A stretch of 64,000 nucleotides of DNA from Streptomyces sp. NBC_01463. Lineage in GTDB: Bacteria > Actinomycetota > Actinomycetes > Streptomycetales > Streptomycetaceae. Location of the stretch: the NCBI GenBank assembly GCA_036227345.1, contig CP109468.1, positions 8,680,001 to 8,744,000 on the forward strand. Reading direction: 5' to 3'. A program made the translations under genes and the position numbers. The notes under the pieces are model-generated. The model saw nothing but the letters and a program-made list of their open reading frames with translations. It was not told the DNA's origin and made no database searches. Below are positions 40,542-50,040 of the stretch, piece by piece; position 1 is the first letter of the stretch; every line of letters begins with the position of its first letter.

Positions 40542-40562
40542 GTGGTCACCAATGGTAACCAC
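40542..40562. promoter_or_regulatory. Dyad in the HxlR/hydrolase promoter
   Basis: GTGGTCACCA at 40542-40551 faces TGGTAACCAC at 40553-40562: 9 of 10 bases pair around one central base. Spanning 21 bases just before the hydrolase gene, it is the best candidate for the HxlR operator. Confidence 0.5.
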
Positions 40563-40580
40563 TTGAGGAGTCGAGTCCTT

Positions 40581-41438
40581 GTGCCCGTCAATGCCGCATA
40601 CCAACTGCGCCGCATCGCCACGAACGGTGTCGAGCTCAACGTCGCCGTCGCCGGGGACGGACCGGCGGTTCTCCTGCTGCACGGCTTTCCGCATACCTGG
40701 CGACTCTGGAGCGGCATCATGGGCCGGCTGGCCGGACAGTACCGGGTCATCGCCCCGGACCTGCGCGGCTTCGGGGACAGTGAACGCGCCGTCGAGGGCT
40801 ACGACGCGGGCACCCTCGCCGACGACGCCGAAGGGCTGCTCGGCGCACTCGGCGAGACCTCGGCTGCGGTGGTCGGCATCGATGCGGGCGTCGCTCCTGC
40901 TGCTCTGCTCGCGCTGCGCCGGCCCGGCCTCGTGCGGCGCCTGGTGGTGATGGAGGGACTGCTCGGCCGCCTGCCCGGAGCGGAACACTTCGTCAGTAGC
41001 GGTGCCCCGTGGTGGTTCGGCTTCCACAGTGTCCCCGGCCTCGCCGAGACGGTCCTGGCCGGCAACGAGGGCCCGTACCTCGACTTCTTCCTCGATTCGG
41101 GGACAGGCGGACGGGGAGTACCCGACGACATCCGCGCGGCCTTCGTGCACGCGTACACCGGGAGCGAGGCCCTGCGCTGCGCGTTCTCCTACTACCGGGC
41201 CCTGCCCACGAGCGCGCGTCAGCTCCAGGACGCCGTTGCGACGGCTCGGCTGACGATGCCCACCATGGCCGTCGGTTCCCATCCGGTCGGCCGCGGACTC
41301 GAACGTCAACTCCGTCCCATTGCCGATGACCTCGTCGGACACCAGGTGCAGGACTGCGGCCACATCATTCCGCTCGACCGCCCCGACGCATTGTGCGCGC
41401 TGCTTGGCCCGTTTCTCTCCGCCGATCTGGCCAAATGA
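40581..41438 (+). CDS. Alpha/beta hydrolase, epoxide-hydrolase-like
   Basis: A 285-residue alpha/beta hydrolase. Oxyanion motif LLLHGFPHTWRLW, DLRGFGDSERAVEGYD, and a nucleophile elbow that reads VVGIDAGVAPA, so the nucleophile is Asp (as in epoxide hydrolases and haloalkane dehalogenases) and not Ser. The C-terminal His is in DCGHIIPLDRPD. An epoxide or organohalide substrate is therefore more likely than an ester; the elbow is unusual in having Ile where His is common. GTG 40581 follows AGGAG. Probably controlled by the divergent HxlR protein. Confidence 0.83.
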   Translation: MPVNAAYQLRRIATNGVELNVAVAGDGPAVLLLHGFPHTWRLWSGIMGRLAGQYRVIAPDLRGFGDSERAVEGYDAGTLADDAEGLLGALGETSAAVVGIDAGVAPAALLALRRPGLVRRLVVMEGLLGRLPGAEHFVSSGAPWWFGFHSVPGLAETVLAGNEGPYLDFFLDSGTGGRGVPDDIRAAFVHAYTGSEALRCAFSYYRALPTSARQLQDAVATARLTMPTMAVGSHPVGRGLERQLRPIADDLVGHQVQDCGHIIPLDRPDALCALLGPFLSADLAK

Positions 41439-41922
41439 CCGAAACGGGGCAAGTGGTCAGGGGGGGGCGCACGATGGGGCTGCTGGTCTACTGATCCGCT
41501 CGGACGTCAACTGCGGCCATTTCACACTGCACTGACGCTACGTCGCTTGCACGTTCTTGCCGGTGAGCGTGCTTCTGAGGGACGGTAAGCGAACCACTTC
41601 AGGTGATGAGTTCCACAGAACCTCTCAGCTCCTCTCGCACGATGCATCGGCGGCTCGCGGATCCACCGCGTGCGTGTCGCGACAGCTCGCGATGGTCGCG
41701 GTCGCTGTCGAGAGGAGGTGGCAGATGTGCCGAACCGCAGAGCCGGACGATCCGGGCGCGGGCGCGGAGGGCGACGAACCCTCAGCAGCCGATTCCGGAA
41801 CGTCCACGAGGTGGCATCCGCGGGATGCGAACTCGTGGTGGACGGGCTTGCGGTCGGCCTGCCGGGCCGGATGCCGAGCCTTCGGCCATGGTCGAGGGGT
41901 ACGCGCCGGGGGCAGGGGATGG
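41439..41922. other. Intergenic region without recognised features
   Basis: About 480 bases between the hydrolase and the convergent PPOX-type gene. Open frames exist on both strands, but none shows recognisable motifs. Confidence 0.4.
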
Positions 41923-42375
41923 TCAGGGAGTACGAGGGGGAGTGGGGCCACCCGGCCGGAACCGCTCCACCCCGACGATGTGCCTCACCTTGAGCGGGCG
42001 GACGATCACCGCGACCCGCTGCTCCGACGGCATGGTCCATTCGAACCTGTCGACGCCCAGATACTTCCGTGCCAGCCGGTCCATCCGGTCATGCGCCTCC
42101 TCGCCCTCGATGAATCGGGCCACTTCCCCACTGATCTGCACCCGGTCGAACGGGTCGACGGCGTCCGCGTGTGAGAGATAGACGCGGGGGTCGCGGCGGA
42201 GGTTCTCCTCCTTCACCCGGCCGACCGAGGTGTTGAACGACAGCTCTCCCTCGCCCTCCAGGTCCACCCACATGGGGCTGACCTGCGGTGCTCCATCGGC
42301 GAACACGGTGCCGACGTACCAGATGTGGGCGGCCTGAAGTCGCTCGCGGACAGCTTGGTCAAGAGTCGCAGTCAT
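41923..42375 (-). CDS. PPOX-class F420-dependent oxidoreductase
   Basis: A 150-residue split-barrel flavin/F420 protein. Family blocks: IWYVGTVFADGAPQVSPMWVDLEGEGELSFNTSVGRVKEENLRRDPRVYLS and VQISGEVARFIEGEEAHDRMDRLARKYLG. Relatives use F420 to reduce various substrates, or bind the cofactor. The C-terminal tail is Pro/Gly-rich. It is divergent from the DUF6357 gene. Confidence 0.85.
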   Translation of the reverse strand: MTATLDQAVRERLQAAHIWYVGTVFADGAPQVSPMWVDLEGEGELSFNTSVGRVKEENLRRDPRVYLSHADAVDPFDRVQISGEVARFIEGEEAHDRMDRLARKYLGVDRFEWTMPSEQRVAVIVRPLKVRHIVGVERFRPGGPTPPRTP

Positions 42376-42639
42376 CTTCGGAGGCTACCAATCATGATCG
42401 GCGGGACGGTCGCGGAGGTCATGGCTGGTGGTGGGGGGACGCGACTGCTGTCTGCCTCGGTTGGTCCGGGCAGGGGGCTCCCGGTGCACGCGCGGCGTGC
42501 TCGCCGGTTCCCGCTGAACGGCTGGCCCGGCCCCTGGCGAGTCTGCTCGCTCTGCGCGGCACGGGTGTACCCGCCGGTGGCCGGTCAGGTGAGTGCGGGC
42601 GGCACTCGGCAGTCCCGGCCCATGGGGGAGACTGAGCCC

Positions 42640-43902
42640 ATGAGAGACATCGTTTTCGCGCGCAACAGCGGCTGGATACCGAACGTGATCCGCGAGGACG
42701 GTGAGCTCCAGCTGACTCTCGGTGCCGGTGCCGATGCCAACCATGATCCTCGTACGTTCACGTTCCCGATCGGCGAAGCCCATCTCGCGGTGATCCGGGA
42801 GGACCTCGCCAGGCACCTGCTGCTGTGGAGCGCGGTCCTTCCGCTGTGCGACGCCGCCGGAACCCGGGGCCCGCTCGACGAGGCCGCTGCCGTTGCGCTC
42901 CTGGACCCGATCCTTCTCTCCCCGCCCGCGGACGTCGACGCGCTCTTCCGGCGCATCCCGTGGGACAGGAGTCGACTCATCGCCCACGGAGCCGACATCG
43001 GTCTGCTCGAGCGCGGTCAGGTCTGCGCGGCGATGCGCGCGGCGACGGAGACGTCGAACGGGAAACGAGCGCAGGAATACCACGCGAACCGCCGTCGGGC
43101 CGAGCGCGGAGAAGTGCTCGGCCCCCTCGACGCCGCGGTTCTGAGGTACACGGGCCAGTACCTGCACGGCGCGACGATTCCGAAGCGGAGCCCCGATGCC
43201 GTCGCCCCCGCGCTGCTGCCCGAGGTCATGCGAGTGATCGCCACCGCGGAGCAGGCGTGCGCCGGGATGCGGATCGGCCGCGATCCGCGACGGGGGAAGC
43301 GGGCCACGGACAAGGGGGACTGGGACCGGATGGCGAAGGCGGTCGACGCCGCCGTGCGCCGGGCACACCCTGAGCTCGTCGACGACGCGGTGCGCACCGT
43401 GAGCTTCCTGATGTGCTCGGAGGCCACGGACCGCTCCAGGAGCACGCCGATGGAGGATGACGAGACGATCGTCGGCGACCGCACCGACTTCGGCGAGCGT
43501 ACGAGGAAGACGGCCCTGTTGTTCACCGATGACAAGGGTGTCGAGAAGAGGTGGCTCCAGGGCGGTACCCGCAACGCCACCGCGGAGTTCTGGGAGTTCG
43601 TCGGCGATCGCTCCGCCGCGGACAACGAGGTGTTCACCATCGAGGACGAGGAGATGGGCGAAGGGCTCCAGCTCCACTTCTACGCGGATTCCATCGCCCG
43701 GGTCACGACGGTGCGCGAGGGTGTGGGCGGGGCGGATCCGGAGTACCGGGTGGAGTACAGCCTGGTCGACGGGATCCGAGGGTACCGGAACCTGCTGAGC
43801 GTATTCGTCCGCGGCGGCTGCGTCGCACTCGACCAGCACGGCTCCTGGTTGTCGGATGCCGATCAGCTGGAGCGTGCGCGCCGGCGGCGCGACGCCCAGT
43901 AG
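42640..43902 (+). CDS. DUF6357-like hypothetical protein
   Basis: A 420-residue soluble protein beginning MRDIVFARNSGWIPNVIRED, then LTLGAGADANHDPRTFTFPI, a helical middle with RAQEYHANRRRAERGEVLGPLDAAVLRYTGQYLHG, and a beta-rich C-terminal part with ATAEFWEFVGDRS. From memory this matches the actinobacterial DUF6357 family; function unknown. ATG 42640 follows GGGGAG and fits the family start; the frame is open upstream. Confidence 0.7.
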   Translation: MRDIVFARNSGWIPNVIREDGELQLTLGAGADANHDPRTFTFPIGEAHLAVIREDLARHLLLWSAVLPLCDAAGTRGPLDEAAAVALLDPILLSPPADVDALFRRIPWDRSRLIAHGADIGLLERGQVCAAMRAATETSNGKRAQEYHANRRRAERGEVLGPLDAAVLRYTGQYLHGATIPKRSPDAVAPALLPEVMRVIATAEQACAGMRIGRDPRRGKRATDKGDWDRMAKAVDAAVRRAHPELVDDAVRTVSFLMCSEATDRSRSTPMEDDETIVGDRTDFGERTRKTALLFTDDKGVEKRWLQGGTRNATAEFWEFVGDRSAADNEVFTIEDEEMGEGLQLHFYADSIARVTTVREGVGGADPEYRVEYSLVDGIRGYRNLLSVFVRGGCVALDQHGSWLSDADQLERARRRRDAQ

Positions 43903-44151
43903 CCCCGGGGGAGCCGGCGCACGCGCCGTCGGAAGGGGCTTGACGGATGCTGTCACGTTTCACGTGTCACGTTCGGGCCGAAGCCGCCGTGCTCGGCGTG
44001 GTGGCCTTCCCTCCGGCAGCGGTCTGCTTCACCGTCGCCCTGGACGCAGCCGGACCGAAAGTTGGGCCATCGCGTGCCCGGGCGCGGTAGCCGTCCTGGC
44101 CGGGACGCGCCGGGGCGCCTGGTCGAACGACCTGACCTCCCCGAAGCCGCC

Positions 44152-44709
44152 CTACTGGCGGTCCGGCGCGCCGTCTCGGACCAGTACCCGCGCCAAGTCG
44201 GTGCTCGCCGCAAGGCTGTCGAGCGCGAGGGGCTGCGTGGCGATGGTGCCCTCGTGCAGCACGAGGAGCTGGGTGGCAAGGGTGGCCGGGTGTGAGCAGC
44301 CTGCCTTGGCGGCGAGTTCCCCGAACAGGTCGAGCAGCCAGTGCTTCTGGTCCGCGGCGATGCGGTAGGCGGGATGTGAGGGGTCCGGGAGCTCGGCCAG
44401 CGCGTTGATGAAGGCGCATCCGCGGGTGTTGGCCCCGCTCCAGATCCGCAGCGCCTCGAAGGGTGCGGTGACGGCCGTGACGGGCGTGTCGCTCGCGTCG
44501 ACGGCTGCCCGGACGAGGGAGCGCCAGCGCTGGTCGCGTTCCGTGAGATAGGCCGCCACGAGGCGGTCCTTCGACCCGAACTGGTTGTACAGGGTTCGCT
44601 TGGTCACGCCGGAGTGCTCGGCGATCAGATCCACGCCGACCGCTGTGATGCCGCGGTTGTAGAACAACTCTTCGGCGGCCGCCACGATGCGGCGGCCGGC
44701 CGGTGTCAT
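44152..44709 (-). CDS. TetR family regulator
   Basis: A 185-residue TetR protein: TPAGRRIVAAAEELFYNRGITAVGVDLIAEHSGVTKRTLYNQFGSKDRLVAAYL. The C-terminal domain has RGCAFINALAELPDPSHPAYRIAADQKHW, as in regulators of the TetR_C_33/LfrR-like groups. ATG 44709 follows AGGGATC at good spacing and is preferred; GTG 44745 would put the operator-like repeat inside the gene. It is divergent from the quinone-reductase-like gene and likely represses it and itself. Confidence 0.85.
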   Translation of the reverse strand: MTPAGRRIVAAAEELFYNRGITAVGVDLIAEHSGVTKRTLYNQFGSKDRLVAAYLTERDQRWRSLVRAAVDASDTPVTAVTAPFEALRIWSGANTRGCAFINALAELPDPSHPAYRIAADQKHWLLDLFGELAAKAGCSHPATLATQLLVLHEGTIATQPLALDSLAASTDLARVLVRDGAPDRQ

Positions 44710-44743
44710 GGGCCGCGATCCCTGCACGACGGATGATCCCTTC

Positions 44744-44781
44744 ACTGATCGGTGTACGGTGGGAGATGTTTACAGATCAGT
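44744..44781. promoter_or_regulatory. Inverted repeat in the TetR/dehydrogenase promoter
   Basis: ACTGATCGGTGTAC (44744-44757) and GTTTACAGATCAGT (44768-44781) are inverted copies with 11 of 14 matches, 10 bases apart. The region is AT-richer than its surroundings and lies between the TetR gene and the divergent dehydrogenase gene: a likely TetR operator. Confidence 0.5.
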
Positions 44782-44804
44782 ATACCTGTGAGGAGGACCA
44801 AGCG

Positions 44805-45854
44805 ATGAGTCCGTCCGATCTCATGCGAGCAGTGCGTATCACCAGGCACGGAGGACCGGAGGTCCTTGAGCTGACGGAGGTTCCGGTTCCCGCACTCCGG
44901 GCGGGGGAGGTGCTGGTCCGGGTCGGCGCGGTGGCGCTGAACAACACCGACCTGTGGACGCGGGAGGGTGCCTACGGCCGGCCGGACGACCCGAAGGCGC
45001 TCTCGGGCTGGCGGGGTCCGATCGACTTCCCGCGCATCCAGGGCGCCGATGTGGCCGGCCGCGTCGTCGCCGCAGGACCCGGAGCGCAGGAGACCCTCGT
45101 CGGACGCCGGGTGGTCGTCGATCCCGCGATCTACGACACCGAGGGGCCGGACGCCAACCCGGTGGGGCTGATGGGGAGTGAACGCGACGGCGGCTACGCC
45201 GAGTATGTGACGGCGCCGGTGAAACGTGTGCACGACATGACGGAATCGCCGCTCACGGACGACCAGCTCGCGACGTTGCCGACCGCCTACGGCACGGCAC
45301 TGGGGATGATCGAGCGAGGTCGGCTGCGGAAGGGTGAGACCGCCCTGGTTTCCGGAGCGTCCGGCGGCGTCGGCCTCGCGCTGGTGCAGATCGCACGCGC
45401 GCGCGGCGCGAGGGTGGTCGCCATCAGCAGCGGACCCAAGATCGATGCGGTGCGCGCAGCGGGTGCGCACGAAGTCGTCGACCGTGCAGGAGACATCGCC
45501 GGGCAGATCCGCACCGTCGCTCCGGAGGGCATCGATGTCGCACTCGACGTCGTGGCCGGCGAGCTGGTGGGTGAGGGGCTTCCGCTGCTGCGCGAAGGGG
45601 GCCGGTGGGTCATCGCCGGCGCACTCGGAGGCTACGGTGTGACCTTTGACGTTCGCCGCCTCTATCTGCACAACGCCCAGGTCATCGGTTCCGCGATGCA
45701 CACGCCCAGGCACTTCGACCTCCTCATGGACCTGGCCCGCCGGGCAGAGGTCCAGCCCGTCATCGCCACGGCCTTCCCCCTGGACCAGGCCGCTCGGGCG
45801 CAGGAGGAGCTCTCCCGCAGGGGACACGTGGGAAAGATCGTCCTGCGCCCCTGA
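44805..45854 (+). CDS. Zinc-free quinone oxidoreductase-like dehydrogenase
   Basis: A 349-residue medium-chain reductase without zinc-binding Cys sets. Seen: VRITRHGGPEVLELTEVPVPALRAGEVLVRVGAVALNNTDLW, the DFPRIQGADVAGRVV block, the NADPH loop LVSGASGGVGLALVQIARARGARVVAI and the closing HVGKIVLRP. It probably reduces quinones or enones with NADPH. ATG 44805 follows AGGAGGA. Its stop abuts the convergent MFS gene without a gap. Confidence 0.87.
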   Translation: MSPSDLMRAVRITRHGGPEVLELTEVPVPALRAGEVLVRVGAVALNNTDLWTREGAYGRPDDPKALSGWRGPIDFPRIQGADVAGRVVAAGPGAQETLVGRRVVVDPAIYDTEGPDANPVGLMGSERDGGYAEYVTAPVKRVHDMTESPLTDDQLATLPTAYGTALGMIERGRLRKGETALVSGASGGVGLALVQIARARGARVVAISSGPKIDAVRAAGAHEVVDRAGDIAGQIRTVAPEGIDVALDVVAGELVGEGLPLLREGGRWVIAGALGGYGVTFDVRRLYLHNAQVIGSAMHTPRHFDLLMDLARRAEVQPVIATAFPLDQAARAQEELSRRGHVGKIVLRP

Positions 45855-47306
45855 TCAGCGGGAGGCGGGTACGTCGATGCGCTCCCCGGCAGCGTCCACC
45901 GCGACCGGCGGCTCTCCGTTCCGCCGGGTGCGCCGGCCGAAGGCGCTGATGGCGGCCGCGGCGGCCGCCGCCGCGAACGGGACGAGCAGACCGGTCCGGT
46001 ACCCGTCCAGTACTGCGGCAGGAGTCTCCGCGTGCGTGGCGGCCGCGCTGACGGCGGTGACCGCGGAGAGCCCCAGGGCGGCACCGAACTGGAACGCGGT
46101 GTAGAGAAGACCGCCCGCGAGTCCCTGCTCCGATTCAGCGACCCCCTCCGTAGCCACGATGGTGAGCGGCCCGTACGCCAGTGAGAACGCGAGACCGAGC
46201 AGGAGCAGACTCGGGAACATGGCCGCGTAACTCCAGTCCGCGCCCAACGGGAGGAACAGTCCGTAGGCGAGCACCGCGAGCAGGAGCCCTCCGAGGATGA
46301 CCTTGGAGGTGCCGAAGCGGCTGACCAGCCGAGGAGTGAGGGTCGGCGAGAGGATCGCGTCGACTCCGATGACCAGCATCGCGAAGCTCGTCTGCAGCGT
46401 CGACCAGTCGCGCAGCTCCTGGAGATACAGCACGACCAGGAACTGGAAGCCGAAGAACCCCGCGGCGAACAGCATCGCCGAAAGGTTGGCCCGGACCAGA
46501 GAGGCGCTGCGGAAGATGCCCATACGTACCAGGGGCTCGGCCGACCGCCGTTCGATGACGAGGAACGCCGCGAGGAAGGCGAGCCCTGCCAGCAGGGTTC
46601 CGGCGCTGGCAGCGATCCCGGCGTGGGCCGCACGCTCCACGCCCAGCACGATCAGCACGAGCGCCGCGGTGACGGTGAGCGCGCCGGCGGCGTCGACGCG
46701 CTGACCGGACCTGTCGGGGCGTGCGGACTTGGGGACGAACGCGAGGGCCGCGACAAGGATGAGGAAGGAGAGCACGACCGGGGCGAAGAAGACCCAGCGC
46801 CAGCCGACGGCGGTGAGCAGCCCACCGGCGACCAGACCGATCGTGAAGCCTCCCGCGGCGGTGCCCGAGTAGAGCAACAGGGCCTTGTTCCGCTCCGGAC
46901 CCTCAGCAAAGCCGGTGGTGATGACGGACAGACCGGCCGGGGTCATGAAGGCCGCGGCGACGCCCGTGACGAACCGCGCGACGATCAGCATCCACCCCTC
47001 GGTGGCGAACCCGCCGAGCCCGGAGAACAGCAGGAAGACGGCGAGCCAGGAGACGAACATCTGCCGGCGCCCGAACAGGTCTGCCGCACGGCCGCCGAGC
47101 AACATGAAACCGCCGTAACCGAGTACGTAGGCGCTCATGACCCACTGCAACTCGCCGGTGGAGAGCCCGAGGTCGGCGCGGATCGACGGCAATGCCACAT
47201 TGAGCATCGCGACATCGATTCCTTCGAGGAAGATCGCGCCGCACAGCACGAGCAGGACGCCCCACTTGTGTGCGCTCAGCCCGCTCGACGTACTCAAGGC
47301 AGTCAT
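45855..47306 (-). CDS. MFS drug transporter (DHA2-like)
   Basis: A 483-residue transporter with about 14 membrane helices. Motif C-like and A-like parts are visible: FLEGIDVAMLNVALPSIRADLGLS, WVMSAYVLGYGGFMLLGGRAADLFGRRQMF and LIVARFVTGVAAAFMTPAGLSVITT. This is the EmrB/QacA type, an H+-drug antiporter. The start ATG 47306 follows AAGGGG. A LysR gene is divergent; it is the likely regulator. Confidence 0.88.
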   Translation of the reverse strand: MTALSTSSGLSAHKWGVLLVLCGAIFLEGIDVAMLNVALPSIRADLGLSTGELQWVMSAYVLGYGGFMLLGGRAADLFGRRQMFVSWLAVFLLFSGLGGFATEGWMLIVARFVTGVAAAFMTPAGLSVITTGFAEGPERNKALLLYSGTAAGGFTIGLVAGGLLTAVGWRWVFFAPVVLSFLILVAALAFVPKSARPDRSGQRVDAAGALTVTAALVLIVLGVERAAHAGIAASAGTLLAGLAFLAAFLVIERRSAEPLVRMGIFRSASLVRANLSAMLFAAGFFGFQFLVVLYLQELRDWSTLQTSFAMLVIGVDAILSPTLTPRLVSRFGTSKVILGGLLLAVLAYGLFLPLGADWSYAAMFPSLLLLGLAFSLAYGPLTIVATEGVAESEQGLAGGLLYTAFQFGAALGLSAVTAVSAAATHAETPAAVLDGYRTGLLVPFAAAAAAAAISAFGRRTRRNGEPPVAVDAAGERIDVPASR

Positions 47307-47448
47307 GACGATGAACCCCTTCCGAGGTGGTGGGTGTTGGTGGTGCCTCAAGCCTTCGCCACGACCCGGACGGGAACAACAGCGATGATCGCAACGTTCG
47401 GTCAGTCAGGCTTACCGATCCACGTCCCACACGATCCCGGAGACGTAC

Positions 47449-48444
47449 GTGGAACAGAGCGAACTCGAATGCTTCCTCGTCCTCGCCGAGGAACTGCACT
47501 TCGGCCGGACCGCCGTCCGCCTGCGTCTCTCCCGTGCCCGGGTGAGCCAGCTCATCCAGAAGCTGGAGCGCCGCGTCGGAGCGCCGCTGTTCACGCGCAC
47601 GAGCCGGCGGGTGGCCCTCACCGGCCTGGGCAGCCGTCTGCGTGACGACCTCACACCGCACTTCCGCGGCATCGAGAACGCCATGGCGCGGGCTGTCGCC
47701 TCGGCACGGGGCATCGAAGGCATTCTGCACGTCGGCTTCTCCACGCCGTTGGCGGGAGAAATGGTGATGAAGACGATCGAGAAGCTGCGTACCGCCCACC
47801 CCGAACTCGCGGTCGAGGTATGCGAGGTGCCGCTCTCCGATCCGTACGGGATGCTGCGGAAGGGCGAGTTCGACCTCCAGCTGACGGACTTCCCCGTGCG
47901 CGAGGACGACCTGACCCGCGGTCCGACGCTCCTCGTCGAGGACAGGGTGCTGGCTGTCGCGGCCGGGCATCCCCTGGCCGGGCGGATCACGGTGACGCTT
48001 GAGGACCTGGTCGGCGTTCCGTTGCTGACGATTGCGGGGGACATCCCGGATTACTGGCTGGAGCATCAACTGCCGGCCCGCACCCCCAGTGGCCGACCGA
48101 TCGAGCGGGGGCCGGCCGTCACCAACTATCAGGAGGCCCTGACACTCGTCGCCGGTGGCAAGGGAGCCCTGTTGTCAGGGGCCCACATCGCGCTCTACCA
48201 CGGCCGTCCCGGTATCTCCTACGTTCCGGTGGAGGGGGACAGCCCCCTCGGATACGGCCTGATGTGGCGGTCCGGCGGCGACAGCCGCGCGATAGAGCTC
48301 TTCGGCCGCGCGGCACGCGAGATCGCACGGGACATGGCTCCGGCTGACCCCAGGAGAGTGATTGTCGGCCGATCCGCGACCTCGGAGCTCCGGCCCCGGG
48401 TGCCGGAGCCCTCGGCCGAGCGGGCCTCCCTGCCGACGGGTTGA
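47449..48444 (+). CDS. LysR family transcriptional regulator
   Basis: A 331-residue LysR regulator: N-terminal HTH LECFLVLAEELHFGRTAVRLRLSRARVSQLIQKLERRVGAPLFTRTSRRVALTGLG and a periplasmic-binding-like effector domain from residue about 90 (GILHVGFSTPLAGEM onward). The C-terminus is extended and Arg/Ser-rich. Divergent from the DHA2 transporter with about 140 bases between; GTG start with GGAG upstream. Confidence 0.87.
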   Translation: MEQSELECFLVLAEELHFGRTAVRLRLSRARVSQLIQKLERRVGAPLFTRTSRRVALTGLGSRLRDDLTPHFRGIENAMARAVASARGIEGILHVGFSTPLAGEMVMKTIEKLRTAHPELAVEVCEVPLSDPYGMLRKGEFDLQLTDFPVREDDLTRGPTLLVEDRVLAVAAGHPLAGRITVTLEDLVGVPLLTIAGDIPDYWLEHQLPARTPSGRPIERGPAVTNYQEALTLVAGGKGALLSGAHIALYHGRPGISYVPVEGDSPLGYGLMWRSGGDSRAIELFGRAAREIARDMAPADPRRVIVGRSATSELRPRVPEPSAERASLPTG

Positions 48445-48672
48445 CCGGTTGAAGAGGTGGCGGGCGATGGCGGGACCGGACCAGGTGCAGGTGCAGGCGG
48501 ACGGTACGCCCGGTGCCGGGGCGGTCTGCACGTGAAGTTTTCCGACCGTCTCTCGCGAGAAGCTGGCTTGACCACGCTCTTTGCGTGCCGGACATGTTCG
48601 CTACGTGTCCGGCTGACGTTCGGTAGGCCACCGCACCCGGGCACGGATTGGGATGCCTTTCGCTACGGAGCA
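48445..48672. other. Gap after the LysR gene
   Basis: Nothing recognised here; together with 48964-49323 it flanks the broken DUF6087-like gene. The whole 880-base interval has no intact gene. Confidence 0.35.
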
Positions 48673-48963
48673 TCATGCTGCGGGGCCGTCGCCGATCGGA
48701 AGTTCGTTCACCCATTCCTGGGCTGCTGCGAGGCCGGGGCGGTGCCGGCCGGCTCGTACGCGAACCCGCTCCACGCCTCCAGGACGCGCGGCTCGTCGGG
48801 CCGGAGGTGACCGGCGCCGCCGTGCACCGGCCGGTGGCCGCCGGTAGATGTCCATCGGCGGGCGGCGCCGCTTGTCGTACGCGGCGAACGGGTTGTCGGC
48901 GTCCACACGCGGGACGGCGCGCGACGGCTGGTTCGACGGTCCGGGTCGGCTGTGCTTGCCCAT
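48673..48963 (-). pseudogene. DUF6087-like gene with compensating frameshifts
   Basis: The frame opens well (MGKHSRPGPSNQPSRAVPRV, FAAYDKRRRPPMDIYRR). The expected continuation HRPVHGGAGHLRPDEPRVLEAWSGFAYEPAG is in the next frame, reached by one extra base near 48837, and the end (AAAQEWVNELPIGDG) is back in the first frame. The 96-residue ORF therefore has a nonsense middle. It resembles, from memory, the actinobacterial DUF6087 family. Either a recent pseudogene or two sequencing errors. Confidence 0.55.
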
Positions 48964-49323
48964 GCCTCGACGCCCTCAGGCCGCGATCATGGTCGGCCTG
49001 GCGGAGAGTTCCTTCGCCCGGGTCCGTTGGGTCGGCGCGGTCAGCACCCCACGCCCGGCCACCGGTTCCTCTGTCATCCGGAAGCCCCATCACGCACACG
49101 ACCACGGGCAACTCGCCCGTAGTGCAGGCGAGTTCGGCCCGTCCGGCACGTTCGCAGTTCCCTGAATGTGACAGCAAATCACCAGCTCACCTGTGTAGGC
49201 GACTTCGGAAACTGACAGTTGATCATGTCCGCAGACGGCCGTTTCCGAACATAGCGCCGGGCCGAGGTCGTCACCTCATCTGACACCAACTGGCTGATCC
49301 ATGCTTGATCTCCAGATTGCCGG

Positions 49324-50040
49324 CTATCGACAGGGGTTGGCGGTGTCAGCGGACTCGCCCGGTGAGACGAGTCCTGTCTCGTAGGCGAGGACGACGGCTT
49401 GGGCCCGGTCGCGCAGGGTCAGCTTGGCGAAGATCCGGGCTACGTGGGTCTTCACGGTCGCCTCACTGAGCGTCAGTTCCCGCGCGAGTTCGGAATTGGA
49501 AAGACCCCGGCCCATCAGCGTCAGCACCTCGCGCTCACGCGGCGTCAGCGCGGCCAGGTCTCGGTGGACGGCCGGGGTTGCAAGTCCCGAACCGGTTCTG
49601 GAGGCGCTGGAGGCGAAGCGCTCCACCAGGCGGCGGGTGATCGAGGGTGCGAGCAGGGCGTCACCGGTGTCGACCAGGCGTACGGCGGCGGCCAGATGCG
49701 CGGGGGTGACGTCCTTGAGCAGGAATCCGCTGGCTCCGGCTGCGAGGGCGGCGTAGACGTAGTGATCGAGGTCGAAGGTGGTCAGCATGATCACCCGGCA
49801 GTCCGGGGCCTGCGCGAGGATGCGGCGGGCGGCCTCCAGGCCGTCCATGACGGGCATTCGGATGTCCATCAGCACGACGTCGGGCCGCAGCCTCAGCACG
49901 GTGGCCACGGCCTCGGCTCCGTGGCCGGCTTCGCCCACCACGTCGATGCCGCGGGCGGTCAGGATCAGGCGGAAGCCGGTGCGGACCAGCTCCTGGTCGT
50001 CGGCGATCACGACGCGAGGGGCGGGTTCGGTGTGCGTCAT
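49324..50040 (-). CDS. NarL/LuxR-type response regulator
   Basis: A 238-residue response regulator. Receiver domain with acidic pocket VVIADDQ, phosphorylated Asp59 in VVLMDIRMPVMDG, Thr in VIMLTTFD and Lys in GFLLKDV. A C-terminal LuxR HTH follows: LTPREREVLTLMGRGLSNSELARELTLSEATVKTHVARIFAKLTLRDR. It overlaps the histidine kinase gene by 4 bases (ATGA), so the two are a coupled pair. Likely target: the divergent ABC/FtsX operon. Confidence 0.92.
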   Translation of the reverse strand: MTHTEPAPRVVIADDQELVRTGFRLILTARGIDVVGEAGHGAEAVATVLRLRPDVVLMDIRMPVMDGLEAARRILAQAPDCRVIMLTTFDLDHYVYAALAAGASGFLLKDVTPAHLAAAVRLVDTGDALLAPSITRRLVERFASSASRTGSGLATPAVHRDLAALTPREREVLTLMGRGLSNSELARELTLSEATVKTHVARIFAKLTLRDRAQAVVLAYETGLVSPGESADTANPCR

